Positions 1-8,733 are shown, counted from the first letter of the stretch. The stretch: DNA of 64,000 nucleotides from Nannocystis exedens (GCF_002343915.1 NZ_NETK01000001.1:5346001-5410000), one strand, 5' to 3'. Notes: a model not told the origin generated them from the sequence alone. Numbers and translations: made by a program.

Positions 1-1068
1 CTGTTTCCCGAGTGGGACGAGGTCAGCGAGGAGCAACCGGCGGCGATCGCGGCGGTCTGCGCGCGACTCGGGGTCGAGCGCGAATGGCTGACGAAGGACG
101 ACTTCATCCACGCGATCGTCGGCGGGGCGGTCGAGGGCGAGCGGGTGGCGTGGGTCGAGAAGGTCGAGAAGGACGACGGAGGCTGGGTCGATGTCGATTA
201 CTTCCTGCGCATGCGCGTCGGCGAGACGCAAATCCGCGAGAGGGTGGTCGACACGTACAACCCGTACTTCGGCTGCGAGATCGGCCACCTGCGCTGGTGG
301 GACGACGCGGTGGTGATGGTCTATCGGGAGAAGCACCGCACGATCGCCTGCAGGCTCGGGCTGGCCGGCGCGCCGGCGCTGCGGGTCGTCGGAGACGGCT
401 GGACGGTGCTGGACGAGGTGCTGATCTGCGAGAGCCGGGCGCGCGGGCTGGTCGAGCGGCTGCACCTGCCGGCGCTGCGCCCGACGGCGCCGCTGCCGGC
501 GGAGCTGGCCGATCGGAGTATGGCCATGGGAGCATGTCCCCTGGGACAGCCGATCACGAGCGAGCCGGCTGCCTTGCAGCGGCGGATCGCGGCGGGGTTG
601 CCGGGCGTGGCCGGGCCGATCGCCGAGCTGCTCGTCGGGGCGCTGGCATATCGCTTCTGGGAGCCGCGGCCGCCGCTGGTCGCGACGTACGAAGAGGTCG
701 CCGACGAGCATCCGTGGAACACGCCGTGCTGGTTGCCGTTCTACTTGTACTGCGCGAGCGCGGCGGCGGAGCGTCGGGTGTTGCTGGCGCAGCTCGACGC
801 CGTGGCGGCGCGGACGCCGGGTGAGTTCGGGGACGAGGACGACACGGCGGAGCTGGCCTGCCGGCACATTGCGAGCCGCTGCGCCGAGCTGGCGGGGGCC
901 TGTCGCGCGGGGCGGCTGCCGGACGGGGAGTCTTGCTACTTCTGGGTCGGGTGGTCGCAGGCGGCGTTCGCGGGGGCGGAGAGGCTGTTCCCGGCGGGGA
1001 TGTGGGCGGTGTGGCAGGCGCTGCGGCCCCGCGCGCGCGAGCTGCTGGCGCTCGGCGAGCGCAGGTGA
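1..1068 (+). CDS. Unrecognised protein, 5' end outside the window
   Basis: The frame is open from base 1 to a TGA at 1066-1068, so about 355 residues are visible and the true start lies upstream; the GTG at 145 is in frame but is unlikely to be the start because the same frame reads well before it. I do not recognise the family. The visible protein is soluble-looking, rich in Trp, Arg and Glu, with no membrane segment. The first half contains a W-W-D-D-A-V-V-M-V-Y-R-E-K segment; the second half is helical. The halves are joined by a stretch encoded by a copy of the window's dispersed palindrome (533-549), read as C-P-L-G-Q. No function can be assigned. Confidence 0.75.
   Translation: MFPEWDEVSEEQPAAIAAVCARLGVEREWLTKDDFIHAIVGGAVEGERVAWVEKVEKDDGGWVDVDYFLRMRVGETQIRERVVDTYNPYFGCEIGHLRWWDDAVVMVYREKHRTIACRLGLAGAPALRVVGDGWTVLDEVLICESRARGLVERLHLPALRPTAPLPAELADRSMAMGACPLGQPITSEPAALQRRIAAGLPGVAGPIAELLVGALAYRFWEPRPPLVATYEEVADEHPWNTPCWLPFYLYCASAAAERRVLLAQLDAVAARTPGEFGDEDDTAELACRHIASRCAELAGACRAGRLPDGESCYFWVGWSQAAFAGAERLFPAGMWAVWQALRPRARELLALGERR
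533..549. repeat. Dispersed GTCC/GGAC palindrome, copy inside a gene
   Basis: CATGTCCCCTGGGACAG: arms TGTCCC and GGGACA around CT. It lies in frame in the first gene and encodes C-P-L-G-Q between two apparent protein halves. Confidence 0.6.
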
Positions 1069-1182
1069 GCCAGCCTCGGCGCAAGACGGCGAACGGGGCG
1101 GGGTGAGGCGGCGCGGGCCCGCGGCAGGCGCCGACGAGTGCGGAGAGGGGCGAGTCACGAGGGGTGGACAGCGGGCGCGGAG

Positions 1183-1216
1183 CCTGTCCTTTGGATCGGA
1201 TGTCCTCGGGGACAGG
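1183..1216. repeat. Dispersed GTCC/GGAC palindrome, double copy
   Basis: CCTGTCC at 1183-1189 can pair with GGACAGG at 1210-1216; within it ATGTCC-TCGG-GGACAGG (1200-1216) is itself a hairpin. It lies between the first gene and the pentapeptide-repeat gene. Confidence 0.6.
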
Positions 1217-1311
1217 CGAGCGATGGGTGAGGGCCGGGCCGGCGATCGCTCGCGAGCCGGCGAGGATCCCTGCTTGACCGGGTGGACCTCCGGTGCGAGC
1301 TTCGCCGGGAG

Positions 1312-1986
1312 ATGGCGCCGCCGGACGACGACGACGGGTCCGACCTCGACAGCCTGCTGCGCGGCAGGTCGTTCGAGGACCGGACGTTCACCGGGCTCGA
1401 GCTGCAGGAGGCCGACCTCGCGGGCAAGGAGTTCGCCGGCTGCACCTTCGTCGGCTGCAAGGCGCAGGAGAGCCGCTGGCGCGGGTGCCGGCTCGAGGAC
1501 TGCGTGTTCGAGCGCTGCGACCTGACGCAGGCGCGACCGGCCGGGATGGTCGCCGGCAAGCTGCAGTTCCGCGGCTGCAAGCTGATGGGCGTCGAGTGGA
1601 CGGAGCTCGGCCGCTTCGTCGGCCTCGGCTTCTCCGAGTGCACGCTGCAGTACGCGTCGTTCCTGCGGATGAGCCTGTGTCGGGCGGATTTCTTCGATTG
1701 CACGATCACCGAGGCCAACTTCTTCGAGGTCGATCTCGGCGAGGCGAACTTCCGCGGCAGCTCGCTGGCCGGCAGCGTGTTCCGCGGCTGCAAGCTGCGC
1801 AAGACCGACTTCTCGGCGGCGACCGGGGTGTTCGTCGACCCGGCCGCGAACGAGGCCCGCGAGGCGATCGTGCCGGTGGAGTCGGCGGTGCTGCTGGCGA
1901 TGCACCTCGGGCTGCGGGTGGCCGGCTACTCGGGGCCGGCGGCGAAGTCCGAGGCGACGCGGGCGGGTCGAGGGCGGCGCAGGTAG
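1312..1986 (+). CDS. Pentapeptide-repeat protein
   Basis: A protein of 224 residues from ATG 1312; an in-frame GTG at 1282 would add ten residues. After an acidic start (APPDDDDGSDLD) it reads as successive five-residue repeats of the A(D/N)LxX type, for example F-T-G-L-E-L, A-D-L-A-G-K-E-F, A-N-F-F-E-V and A-N-F-R-G-S. The central strand has Cys at many of the repeat positions (FAGCTF, FVGC, WRGC, FERC). Pentapeptide repeats fold as a right-handed quadrilateral beta helix. Relatives protect DNA gyrase (Qnr, MfpA) or have unknown roles, and nothing here singles out a gyrase-protection role. The last 50 residues are non-repeat. It stands alone, with a repeat element upstream. Confidence 0.85.
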   Translation: MAPPDDDDGSDLDSLLRGRSFEDRTFTGLELQEADLAGKEFAGCTFVGCKAQESRWRGCRLEDCVFERCDLTQARPAGMVAGKLQFRGCKLMGVEWTELGRFVGLGFSECTLQYASFLRMSLCRADFFDCTITEANFFEVDLGEANFRGSSLAGSVFRGCKLRKTDFSAATGVFVDPAANEAREAIVPVESAVLLAMHLGLRVAGYSGPAAKSEATRAGRGRRR

Positions 1987-2105
1987 AAGGGCCGGCGCTC
2001 GAGCACGAGCGCGTCGCGGACGTCGGCCTCGCGCGCGTCCGCGAACGCGAGCGGGGCGGCCCGGACCGGCTTGCCAGGGGCGGTGTTCCGGCGTCTCATC
2101 GAGGG

Positions 2106-3020
2106 ATGAACGAGCTTGCGCGAGGTCCTGGTCGGATGGGGTGGATGGTGGTGCTGGTGCTGATCGGCTGCGGCGGGGACGACCCGGGCGCGACGACCGA
2201 CAGCGGTACGTCGACGAGCACGAGCACGAGCACGACCACCGGGGAGACGACGGACCCGCCGACGACCGGGGAGCCGGGGACGACGACGACGACGGGGGAG
2301 CCGGGGACGACGACGACGACGACCCATCCGACGACGGGGGAGCCGGGAACGACGACGACGACGACGACCACGGGGGTCGACAGCACGAGCACGACGACGG
2401 GGCGGCCGATGACGGCGTGCGGCGACGGAATCCTCGATCCGGGCGAGCTGTGCGACGGCGACCAACTCGGCGGCGAATCGTGTGAATCCCAGGGCTTCGA
2501 CGGTGGCGAGCTCGGGTGCCTCGACTCCTGCGAGTTCGATACGCAAGGCTGCAGCGCGTGCGGCGACGGGCAGGTCGACGCGGGCGAGGGGTGCGACGAC
2601 GGCAACACGAACGCGGGCGACGGCTGCGACGCGGAGTGCCAGGTGGAGGCGTGCGATCCCGACGGGCTCTACACGGTGGAGGGAGCGCCGATCAGCTACA
2701 CGTGCTGCCAGGGGCTGGTGTCGGTCAACATCACGGCGTTCACGTTCTCGGGCGACGGCGCGACGATCGTGTCGAGCCCGTCGAACCCGGTCGGGATGGC
2801 GGGCGAGCCGACGATGTGCCCCGACGGCGACTTCGCCAACGAGGGCTCGCTCCAGGGCGGCTGCACCGAGACGTACGCGCTCGAGGGCGACTTCGTCGAC
2901 AAGGACACGTGGTCGGGCACGTACAGGTTGACGTTCACCGGCGATCAGTGCTCGTGCTTCAACGGGATGCTCGGGGCGCCGTGCATCGATCAGATGTTCC
3001 CGGTCACGGCGACGCGGTGA
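2106..3020 (+). CDS. Lipoprotein with Thr-rich linker and Cys-rich repeats
   Basis: A protein of 304 residues. ATG 2106 is preceded by GAGGG, and the resulting N-terminus is a lipoprotein signal (WMVVLVLIGC, lipid Cys about residue 22). A linker of Thr, Gly, Glu and Pro repeats follows, then two copies of the myxococcal Cys-rich repeat (A-C-G-D-G-x-x-x-x-G-E-x-C-D-x-G, DUF4215-like) and a C-terminal domain with paired Cys. The protein should be exported and lipid-anchored, with the linker holding the Cys-rich part away from the membrane. Its ligand is unknown. The linker is encoded by a DNA-level tandem repeat. Confidence 0.85.
   Translation: MNELARGPGRMGWMVVLVLIGCGGDDPGATTDSGTSTSTSTSTTTGETTDPPTTGEPGTTTTTGEPGTTTTTTHPTTGEPGTTTTTTTTGVDSTSTTTGRPMTACGDGILDPGELCDGDQLGGESCESQGFDGGELGCLDSCEFDTQGCSACGDGQVDAGEGCDDGNTNAGDGCDAECQVEACDPDGLYTVEGAPISYTCCQGLVSVNITAFTFSGDGATIVSSPSNPVGMAGEPTMCPDGDFANEGSLQGGCTETYALEGDFVDKDTWSGTYRLTFTGDQCSCFNGMLGAPCIDQMFPVTATR
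2261..2372 (+). repeat. GGGGAGCCGGGGACGAC minisatellite in lipoprotein linker
   Basis: Three copies of a unit GGGGAGCCGGG(G/A)ACGACG followed by runs of ACG, encoding T-T-G-E-P-G-T-T-T-T. Such repeats can change length by slippage; the runs of ACG also create long antisense frames. Confidence 0.7.
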
Positions 3021-3088
3021 TCGCTTCGCGCGTGGACAGGTCGGCGGTCGACGCGGCGAGCCCGGGTTCGATCATTGCACGCACGCCG

Positions 3089-4000
3089 TCACGCGAGGGC
3101 GCGGCGCAGGGCGGCGACCTGGCTGGCGAAGAAGGACTTCGAGACGTCCTTGCCGCGGAAGTTGTCGAAGCCGTGGAACACGCCGGGGACGACCTCGAGC
3201 TCGACGGGGACGCCGGCGGCGACGAGGCGGCGGGCGTACTCGAGGTCTTCGTCGTGGAAGAGGTCGAAGGTGCCGACGCCGATCCACGTCGGCGGCAGGC
3301 CGGCCAGTGATTCGGCGCGCGCGGGGGCGGCGTAGATCGGTACGTCGGCGCCGCCGGGCTCGCGGCCGAGGTACGAGGTCCAGCCGAAGCGGTTGCTCGT
3401 GGCGGTCCAGAGCCGGTGATTTTTCCCGTCGATGTCCCGGTCGACGGTGCGATCGTCGAGCATCGGATACACGAGCAGCTGGAACGCGACGGGGACCTCC
3501 TGGCGGTCGCGGGCGAGCAGCGTGAGCCCGGCCGCGAGCCCGCCCCCGGCGCTGGCGCCGGCGACGACGATGCGATCGGCGCGCACGCGCAGCGCGTCGG
3601 CGCTGCGGTGGATCCACGCGAGCGCGGCGTACAGGTCGTCCATGGCCGCGGGGAACGGGTGCTCGGGCGCGAGCCGGTACGACGGCGCGACGACGGTGAT
3701 GCCGAGCTCGCGCACGAACATGCTCGCCAGCGCGTCGTCCTGCGCCGGCGAGCCGACGATGAAGCCGCCGCCGTGGATCCACAGCATCACCGGGGTGGGC
3801 TGGGTGACGCCGGTGGGCGCGAACACGCGGGCGGTGCCCGCCCCCGGGATCGATCGCAGCGAGGCGGTCACGCCCGGGGTGCTGCGCGGGGCGCCGCCGC
3901 TCGGCGCGAGCCGGCGCATCGACTTGACCAGGCGCGGGCCGAAGGCGAAGCGGGGGATGAGGCGCGCGATGAGGGCGAGGTCGGGGTGGAACTTGCTCAT
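3089..4000 (-). CDS. HSL-family alpha/beta hydrolase (esterase/lipase)
   Basis: A 303-residue protein starting at ATG 4000. It has the hormone-sensitive-lipase oxyanion motif H-G-G-G (residues 76-79) and the nucleophile elbow G-A-S-A-G-G with Ser150. The likely partners are Asp246 (GTFDLFHDED) and His276 (GVFHGFD), giving a complete Ser-Asp-His triad. Family members hydrolyse short and medium acyl esters; the substrate here is unknown. It lies 43 bases downstream of the P450 gene on the same strand, so the two are probably one transcript and may act on the same lipid or xenobiotic. The pair is probably controlled by the divergent TetR-type gene at 5629. Confidence 0.88.
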   Translation of the reverse strand: MSKFHPDLALIARLIPRFAFGPRLVKSMRRLAPSGGAPRSTPGVTASLRSIPGAGTARVFAPTGVTQPTPVMLWIHGGGFIVGSPAQDDALASMFVRELGITVVAPSYRLAPEHPFPAAMDDLYAALAWIHRSADALRVRADRIVVAGASAGGGLAAGLTLLARDRQEVPVAFQLLVYPMLDDRTVDRDIDGKNHRLWTATSNRFGWTSYLGREPGGADVPIYAAPARAESLAGLPPTWIGVGTFDLFHDEDLEYARRLVAAGVPVELEVVPGVFHGFDNFRGKDVSKSFFASQVAALRRALA

Positions 4001-4043
4001 GGCGAGTGCTTCGAGGATAGCCGGCAGGGCGCCGCGGCTGACG

Positions 4044-5381
4044 TCAGCGGGCGGCGATCGTCATCGGCAGCCCGCCGGCGAGGCCGAGCGTGCCCTGCAT
4101 GACCCACCGCGGCTCGTAGCCGGGGCGCAGCCGGGGCGTGAAGCGCTGGGCGAGCATCACCAGCAGCACGTGGCTCTCGAGCAGGGAGAAGTTGTTGCCG
4201 ATGCAGATCCGCGGACCCGCGGCGAACGGGTGATAGGCGTGGCCGTGGCGCGCGCTCTCTCGCTCGCGGGTCCAGCGGTCGGGGTCGAACACCTCGGGGT
4301 CGTCCCAGAACTGCGGGTGCCGGTGCGTGTAGTACGGCGACAGCATCACCGCGGCGCCGGCGGGCACGTCGAAGCCGGCGATCTTGTCGGCGGCGACGGC
4401 GTCGCGCACGTAGAACGGCGCCGCCGGGTAGAGCCGCAGGACCTCCTTGACGACCTGCAGCGCGTACGGGAGCCGGCGCAGGTCGTCGGCGGTCGGGGCG
4501 CGCCCGCCGAGCACGCGGTCGAGCTCCTCGTGCAGGCGCTCGGTGACCTTGGGGTTGGTGGCCAGCGCGTACCAGGCGAAGGTCATGGTGCGCGCGGTGG
4601 TCTCGTGGCCGGCGAAGAAGGTGGTGATCGACTCGTCGCGCAGCAGGACCTCGGACATCGGCTGGCCGGTCTCCTCGTCGCGCGCCTTCATCAGGCGCGA
4701 CAGCAGGTCGTCGGGCCACGTCGACTCGTCGGTGGCGCGCCGCTGGGCGATGACCGCGGCGATCGATCGATGCACCATCTCGCGCGCGGCCAGGTACCTG
4801 CGGTTCTTCGTCGTCGGGACCCACAGCGGCAGGTAGAAGCCCGTCATCGCCGTGTCGGCGAAGGCGATCATCGTCCCCACCGCGTCCTTCATCTGATGGA
4901 TCGACTCCATCGTCTCGGTGCTGAACATCGCCTTCAAGATGATCGAGGCGGTGATGAGCGTCATCTCCTCGGCGATCTCCACCTCCGTGCCCGCAGCGGC
5001 GAGCTCCTGCCAGCGCTCGACGAGCCGCGCGCAGTCGCGGATGAACAGGTCGGCGTAGGTCTGCACGCCCTTCGGCGTGAAGAACGGCGCCATCAGCTTG
5101 CGCTGCCGTCGCCACAGCTCACCGCTGCTGGTGACGAGGCCGTCGCCGATCAGGTACTTGCGCACCGAGTCGTAGCTGGCGCGCTTGTCGTAGTTCTGCC
5201 GGTGCGAGACGCTTACGTGCTCGACCGCGTCGGGGTGCATGGCGAACAGCAACGTGCGCCGACCGATGCGCACCTGAAACACGTCCCCGTGCTCGCGCCA
5301 CTGCGTGCCGATGAAGTCGAGGAAGCCGCGCTTGCGCACGCCGTGGATGAATTGGAGCAGCCGAGGCCCGGGCGTCCGCAT
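4044..5381 (-). CDS. Cytochrome P450
   Basis: A 445-residue protein from ATG 5381 (an in-frame TTG lies two codons upstream; GGGG about nine bases before the ATG favours the ATG). It has the I-helix A-G-H-E-T-T (residues 257-262), the K-helix E-V-L-R (313-316), a meander P-E-V-F-D-P-D-R-W and the haem loop F-A-A-G-P-R-I-C-I-G with ligand Cys393. It is a complete haem monooxygenase that needs separate redox partners; none is encoded in the window. There is no membrane anchor. Its look is of a fatty-acid or terpenoid hydroxylase type, but the substrate cannot be read from sequence. It is first in a probable two-gene operon with the esterase and divergent from the regulator at 5629. Confidence 0.93.
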   Translation of the reverse strand: MRTPGPRLLQFIHGVRKRGFLDFIGTQWREHGDVFQVRIGRRTLLFAMHPDAVEHVSVSHRQNYDKRASYDSVRKYLIGDGLVTSSGELWRRQRKLMAPFFTPKGVQTYADLFIRDCARLVERWQELAAAGTEVEIAEEMTLITASIILKAMFSTETMESIHQMKDAVGTMIAFADTAMTGFYLPLWVPTTKNRRYLAAREMVHRSIAAVIAQRRATDESTWPDDLLSRLMKARDEETGQPMSEVLLRDESITTFFAGHETTARTMTFAWYALATNPKVTERLHEELDRVLGGRAPTADDLRRLPYALQVVKEVLRLYPAAPFYVRDAVAADKIAGFDVPAGAAVMLSPYYTHRHPQFWDDPEVFDPDRWTRERESARHGHAYHPFAAGPRICIGNNFSLLESHVLLVMLAQRFTPRLRPGYEPRWVMQGTLGLAGGLPMTIAAR

Positions 5382-5569
5382 CGTCAACCCCGCGCGCCCC
5401 GGGCGGGCTGGAAGAGAGAGCGCACCGCTTCGGCGGGCTTCGGCACAGCACGACGATTCATCGGATCGGAGCTCCTGAGAGGTGAGGCCGCGCGAGGCCG
5501 CATGACCGCGAGACGCCGTTCAGCGCGACCTCCGGTGGCCTCCGCCAGGGTGGCACATCGCGGCGCAGA

Positions 5570-5588
5570 TCGCAACAAGATGTTGCGA
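5570..5588. promoter_or_regulatory. Perfect 19-bp palindrome, probable TetR operator
   Basis: TCGCAACA-AGA-TGTTGCGA: two perfect 8-base arms around three bases. It lies in the 247-base gap between the divergent P450 (start 5381) and the TetR-MerR gene (start 5629), 40 bases before the regulator's start. Size and place fit the binding site of a TetR dimer that represses its own gene and the P450-esterase operon. Binding itself is inferred. Confidence 0.65.
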
Positions 5589-5628
5589 AGTGAGGGCGCC
5601 CCGCGTTACGCTCCCGCACGAGCCGGAG

Positions 5629-6561
5629 ATGAGGACGCAGGGCCAGGCGAGGCGGAGTTCGGAGACGCGGGGCGAGGCGGTGGTCCGCAAGGTGCTCGCG
5701 GCCGCGCTGCGCGAGGTCGGACGCGCGGGCTACCACGGGCTGCGGATCGAGGAGGTCGCGGCGCGGGCGGGGGTCAACAAGACGACGGTGTACCGCCGCT
5801 GGCCGACCAAGCAGGCGCTGCTGCGCGACGCGCTGCTGTCGATCACCTCGGAGGTGTTCACGACGCCGCGCACGGGCTCGCTGCGCGGCGATGTGCTGGC
5901 GTATGCGCGCCGCAACGCCGCGCTCGCCGCCCGCCCCGAGTACCGCGGGCTGTTCCGGATCTTCGTCGCCGAGGGCGAGGACGCCGAGCTGCTGGCGATC
6001 GTGCGATCGCTGCGCGAGGCGTTCGAGCCGGTGCCCCGCGAGGTGCTCACCGCCGCCCGAGCGCGCGGCGAGATCGGGGCGGGCGCGGACCCGGCGCTGC
6101 TGTTCGAGGTCCTCGGCGCGGCGCTCAACTGGTGGCTGTTCTTCGAGCACACGCCGACCGACGAGGCGTTCCTGCACCGGCTGGTCGACCTGATGGTGTC
6201 TCAGATGTCTCAGCGGGCGACCGAGCCGGCGGACATCACGGTCGAAAAGCTGCTGGCGGCGCTCGACTGCGGCCGCGCCACGCTCTACCGCTACATCGAC
6301 CGCGGGCTGCTGCCGCCGCCGATCGAGGGCCGGCGCGGACGGCCGGCGCGCTGGAGCCCGGAGGCGCTCGCGCGGGCGAAGAAGATCCGCACGCTGCTCG
6401 CGCAGGGGTTCACGCTGGCGACGATCGAGCAGCGGCTCGCCGGCGGCTCGCGAGGTCCAGCGGCTCGCCCTGGACGTACTCGACCGCGCCTGCAGGCGGC
6501 GGCGATGTCGGGTGCTCAGGGGGCCAGGGCGGCGTGTGCCGGTGAGACAACCGAGACATGA
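5629..6561 (+). CDS. TetR-type regulator with a C-terminal MerR-like HTH
   Basis: About 310 residues from ATG 5629; a GTG at 5590 would add 13 residues, starting just past the palindrome. The N-terminal third is a TetR DNA-binding domain (I-E-E-V-A-A-R-A-G-V-N-K-T-T-V-Y-R-R-W-P-T-K). A TetR-like helical region follows to about residue 190. A second DNA-binding-like domain comes next: L-L-A-A-L-D-C-G-R-A-T-L-Y-R-Y-I-D-R-G-L-L-P, then a wing and R-A-K-K-I-R-T-L-L-A-Q-G-F-T-L, which is the MerR (HTH_17) pattern. TetR proteins are normally about 200 residues, so this looks like a fusion. The last 50 residues are low-complexity. It probably controls the divergent P450-esterase operon. Confidence 0.85.
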   Translation: MRTQGQARRSSETRGEAVVRKVLAAALREVGRAGYHGLRIEEVAARAGVNKTTVYRRWPTKQALLRDALLSITSEVFTTPRTGSLRGDVLAYARRNAALAARPEYRGLFRIFVAEGEDAELLAIVRSLREAFEPVPREVLTAARARGEIGAGADPALLFEVLGAALNWWLFFEHTPTDEAFLHRLVDLMVSQMSQRATEPADITVEKLLAALDCGRATLYRYIDRGLLPPPIEGRRGRPARWSPEALARAKKIRTLLAQGFTLATIEQRLAGGSRGPAARPGRTRPRLQAAAMSGAQGARAACAGETTET

Positions 6562-6595
6562 AGCGGTCCTCGACCCGCTGCTCGCCGCGCGGATG

Positions 6596-6610
6596 CATGT
6601 CCTCGAGGAC
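6596..6610. repeat. Dispersed GTCC/GGAC palindrome
   Basis: CATGTCCTCGAGGAC, containing the perfect 12-base palindrome GTCCTCGAGGAC. It lies just past the end of the TetR-MerR gene, between convergent genes. The rest of the 6562-6856 gap shows no convincing gene. Confidence 0.5.
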
Positions 6611-6856
6611 CCTGCGCAGTGGTCATGCAATGCGGGAGGGATGGCCGGCGGCGTGCTTCCGCTGGACCGAGACGAGCACGACCAGCAACATGCCGCTGTG
6701 CAACCCGGTCAACCCGGCGTTCCTGCCGGCGACGCCCGATCGCTGAAGCGAGGCACGGCGGACCGCCGGGTAGACCCTGCCGCCGAGCGACTGGCGGTGG
6801 GGGATCGACGCGCCAGCCTGCTCACTCGCGGACTCATCGACAGGCCGACGACGACT

Positions 6857-7420
6857 TCAGCGCTCCGCGACCGTCGGCGTGATCACCAGGCGATCGAGGA
6901 TCCCCGCGATCGTCTCTTTCGGCAGCTCCTCCGGTTGTCGCAGCCACCAGCCGATGATCTCGATCGTCGCCGAGGTCGCGAAGGTGAAGCGCAGATCGAT
7001 CGGGCACGTGGCCGTGTCGGGCGTGGCGAACCTCGCGGCGAGCCGACGCGCCTGGCCGACGAACTGCTCGCGCAGCAGCGGCGCCGCGCCGCCCGTCAGC
7101 AGCGCGCGCCACAGGGCCTTGCGCCGCGAGATGAACTCGAACAGCGCGACGCAGGCGCGGCCCGTGTTCTCGGCGGAGAACAGCGGCATCGCCTCGCCGA
7201 GCAACCCGGCGATCTCGCCCGCGGCGAGGTCGTCGAGCAGCGCCTCCTTGGAGGGGTAGTGGCGGAAGAAGGTCGCGTAGCCGATCCCCGCCTCCGTGGC
7301 GAGCGCGCGGACGGTGATGCCGTCGAACGGCCCCTGCTCGAGCAAAGTGAGCATCGCGCGCAGGAGCTTGGCGCGGGTGCGCACCTGCCGGGCGTCGGTT
7401 GCTGAGGCCTCGGAGACCAT
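6857..7420 (-). CDS. TetR-family transcriptional regulator
   Basis: A 187-residue protein, the usual TetR size. The N-terminal HTH reads I-T-V-R-A-L-A-T-E-A-G-I-G-Y-A-T-F-F-R-H-Y, with a P-S-K-E-A-L-L-D-D-L follow-on; the C-terminal part is the helical ligand/dimer domain. The ATG at 7420 is 41 bases from the start of the divergent P450 gene, and an imperfect palindrome (7420-7444) fills the gap and overlaps this start codon. That suggests autorepression and control of the P450 by an unknown small molecule. It is not closely similar to the other TetR protein nearby. Confidence 0.92.
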   Translation of the reverse strand: MVSEASATDARQVRTRAKLLRAMLTLLEQGPFDGITVRALATEAGIGYATFFRHYPSKEALLDDLAAGEIAGLLGEAMPLFSAENTGRACVALFEFISRRKALWRALLTGGAAPLLREQFVGQARRLAARFATPDTATCPIDLRFTFATSATIEIIGWWLRQPEELPKETIAGILDRLVITPTVAER

Positions 7421-7444
7421 TTATGATTCAGTGTGTCTCATAAA
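7420..7444. promoter_or_regulatory. Imperfect 25-bp palindrome, probable TetR operator
   Basis: Arms TTTATGA (7420-7426) and TCATAAA (7438-7444) match perfectly, with a second inner pair CA/TG around GTG. It is AT-rich against a GC-rich background and occupies the 41-base gap between the divergent TetR and P450 genes, overlapping the regulator's start codon. Confidence 0.6.
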
Positions 7445-7461
7445 ATGAGCAGGGAGCGGCG

Positions 7462-8637
7462 ATGAGTGCGGATTTTGCGGCAAAATGTCCTTTCTCTTCC
7501 GCCCGCGACGCCAGCAAGAGCGCGGCCGTGGTCGCGCAGCGGCTGAAGATCGAGCGCGGGGCCGAGCGTATTCGCGCATACGAGCGGGCGCGGGAGATCT
7601 TGCTGAGCAAGGAGCTGCTGCAGGGCGGGGCCGGCGCGGAGTACGTCGACACCAGCGATCCGGACAAGTCGCCGGTGTTCTTCCTCGACGGCGCCCCGCA
7701 CCGGGAGAAGCGCACGAGCATCGCCCGCTTCTTCACGCCGAAGGCGATCACCAGCCGCTACCACGCGATCATCGAGCGGGAGACGACGCGGCTGCTCGAT
7801 CAACTCCGGCGGGACGGGCGATCGCAGCTCGACGTCATCAGCTTCGAGCTCACGGTCGCGGTCGCGGCCAACATCGTCGGGCTGACCAACAGCGACGTGC
7901 CGAGGATGGCGCGGCGGCTGGCGGTCATGCTGTCGAGCGGGATGCAGCACCAGCTCGGCCTCCTCGGCCGGCTGTCCGCCGGCCTGCGGAAGGGGCAAGC
8001 GATGCTGAGCTTCTACGTCAACGACATCACCCCGGCCCTCCGCGCGCGCCGCGAATCGCCGCAGGACGACCTGCTCTCCGAGCTCCTCGCCAAGGGCGCC
8101 TCGCGGCGAGCGATCCTCACCGAATGCATGACCTACGCCGCGGCCGGGATGGTGACGACGCGCGAGTTCATCGTCATGGCCGCGTGGCACCTGTTCGACG
8201 ACCCAGAGCTGCGCGCCGACTTCCTGGCGGGCGACGAGGCGCGCCAGTTCGCGGTTTTGAACGAGATCCTCCGGCTCGAGCCGATCGCGTCGCTCCTCTA
8301 CCGGCGGTCGCCCGATTCGCCCGACGGGCGCAAGGAGAAGTACGCGCTCGACCTGCGGGCCATCCACGAGGACGAGGCCGCCGTCGGCCCGTGCCCGCGC
8401 GCGCTCGACCCCGATCGTGCCGAGCGGCTCAAGACGAACGGCGCGTTCCTCAGCTTCGGCGCCGGCGCGCACCACTGCCCCGGCAAGCAGGTCGCGCTCC
8501 ACGAGACGCGCATGTTCCTCGACGCGCTGCTCCGCGTGCCCGGAGTCCGCCTCGAGCGCGCGCCCGACATCGGCTGGTCGGATACGCTGCTCAGCTACGA
8601 GTTGCGCAACGCGGTCGTGGTCTGCGACCGCGCTTGA
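7462..8637 (+). CDS. Cytochrome P450
   Basis: A 391-residue P450 starting at ATG 7462 with GGGAGCGG just upstream. It has the I-helix A-A-A-G-M-V-T-T-R-E, the K-helix E-I-L-R and the haem loop F-G-A-G-A-H-H-C-P-G with ligand Cys339. The length and the H-x-C-P-G-K form fit soluble bacterial class I enzymes. It differs from the P450 at 4044-5381 in size and motif detail, so it is not a recent duplicate. No ferredoxin or reductase is adjacent. The divergent TetR and the operator-like palindrome suggest induction by a substrate-like ligand. Confidence 0.92.
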   Translation: MSADFAAKCPFSSARDASKSAAVVAQRLKIERGAERIRAYERAREILLSKELLQGGAGAEYVDTSDPDKSPVFFLDGAPHREKRTSIARFFTPKAITSRYHAIIERETTRLLDQLRRDGRSQLDVISFELTVAVAANIVGLTNSDVPRMARRLAVMLSSGMQHQLGLLGRLSAGLRKGQAMLSFYVNDITPALRARRESPQDDLLSELLAKGASRRAILTECMTYAAAGMVTTREFIVMAAWHLFDDPELRADFLAGDEARQFAVLNEILRLEPIASLLYRRSPDSPDGRKEKYALDLRAIHEDEAAVGPCPRALDPDRAERLKTNGAFLSFGAGAHHCPGKQVALHETRMFLDALLRVPGVRLERAPDIGWSDTLLSYELRNAVVVCDRA

Positions 8638-8733
8638 TGCGAGCGACGCCGTCGGTCACGCCGGCGGCGAGGTGCTCGCCGGTGCTCTTATGGGGGGTCA
8701 CCGCGGCCCTCTTACGATTCGCGGGCAGGTCCA

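Noticed and set aside
2261-2400. Regular repeats as a CRISPR array
   Set aside because: The units are directly in frame, encode a Thr/Gly/Pro linker, and have no unique spacers.
6558-6746. A 62-codon frame after the TetR-MerR gene
   Set aside because: Short, overlaps the preceding stop and a palindrome copy, has no clear ribosome site, and resembles nothing I know; it could be a decayed remnant.
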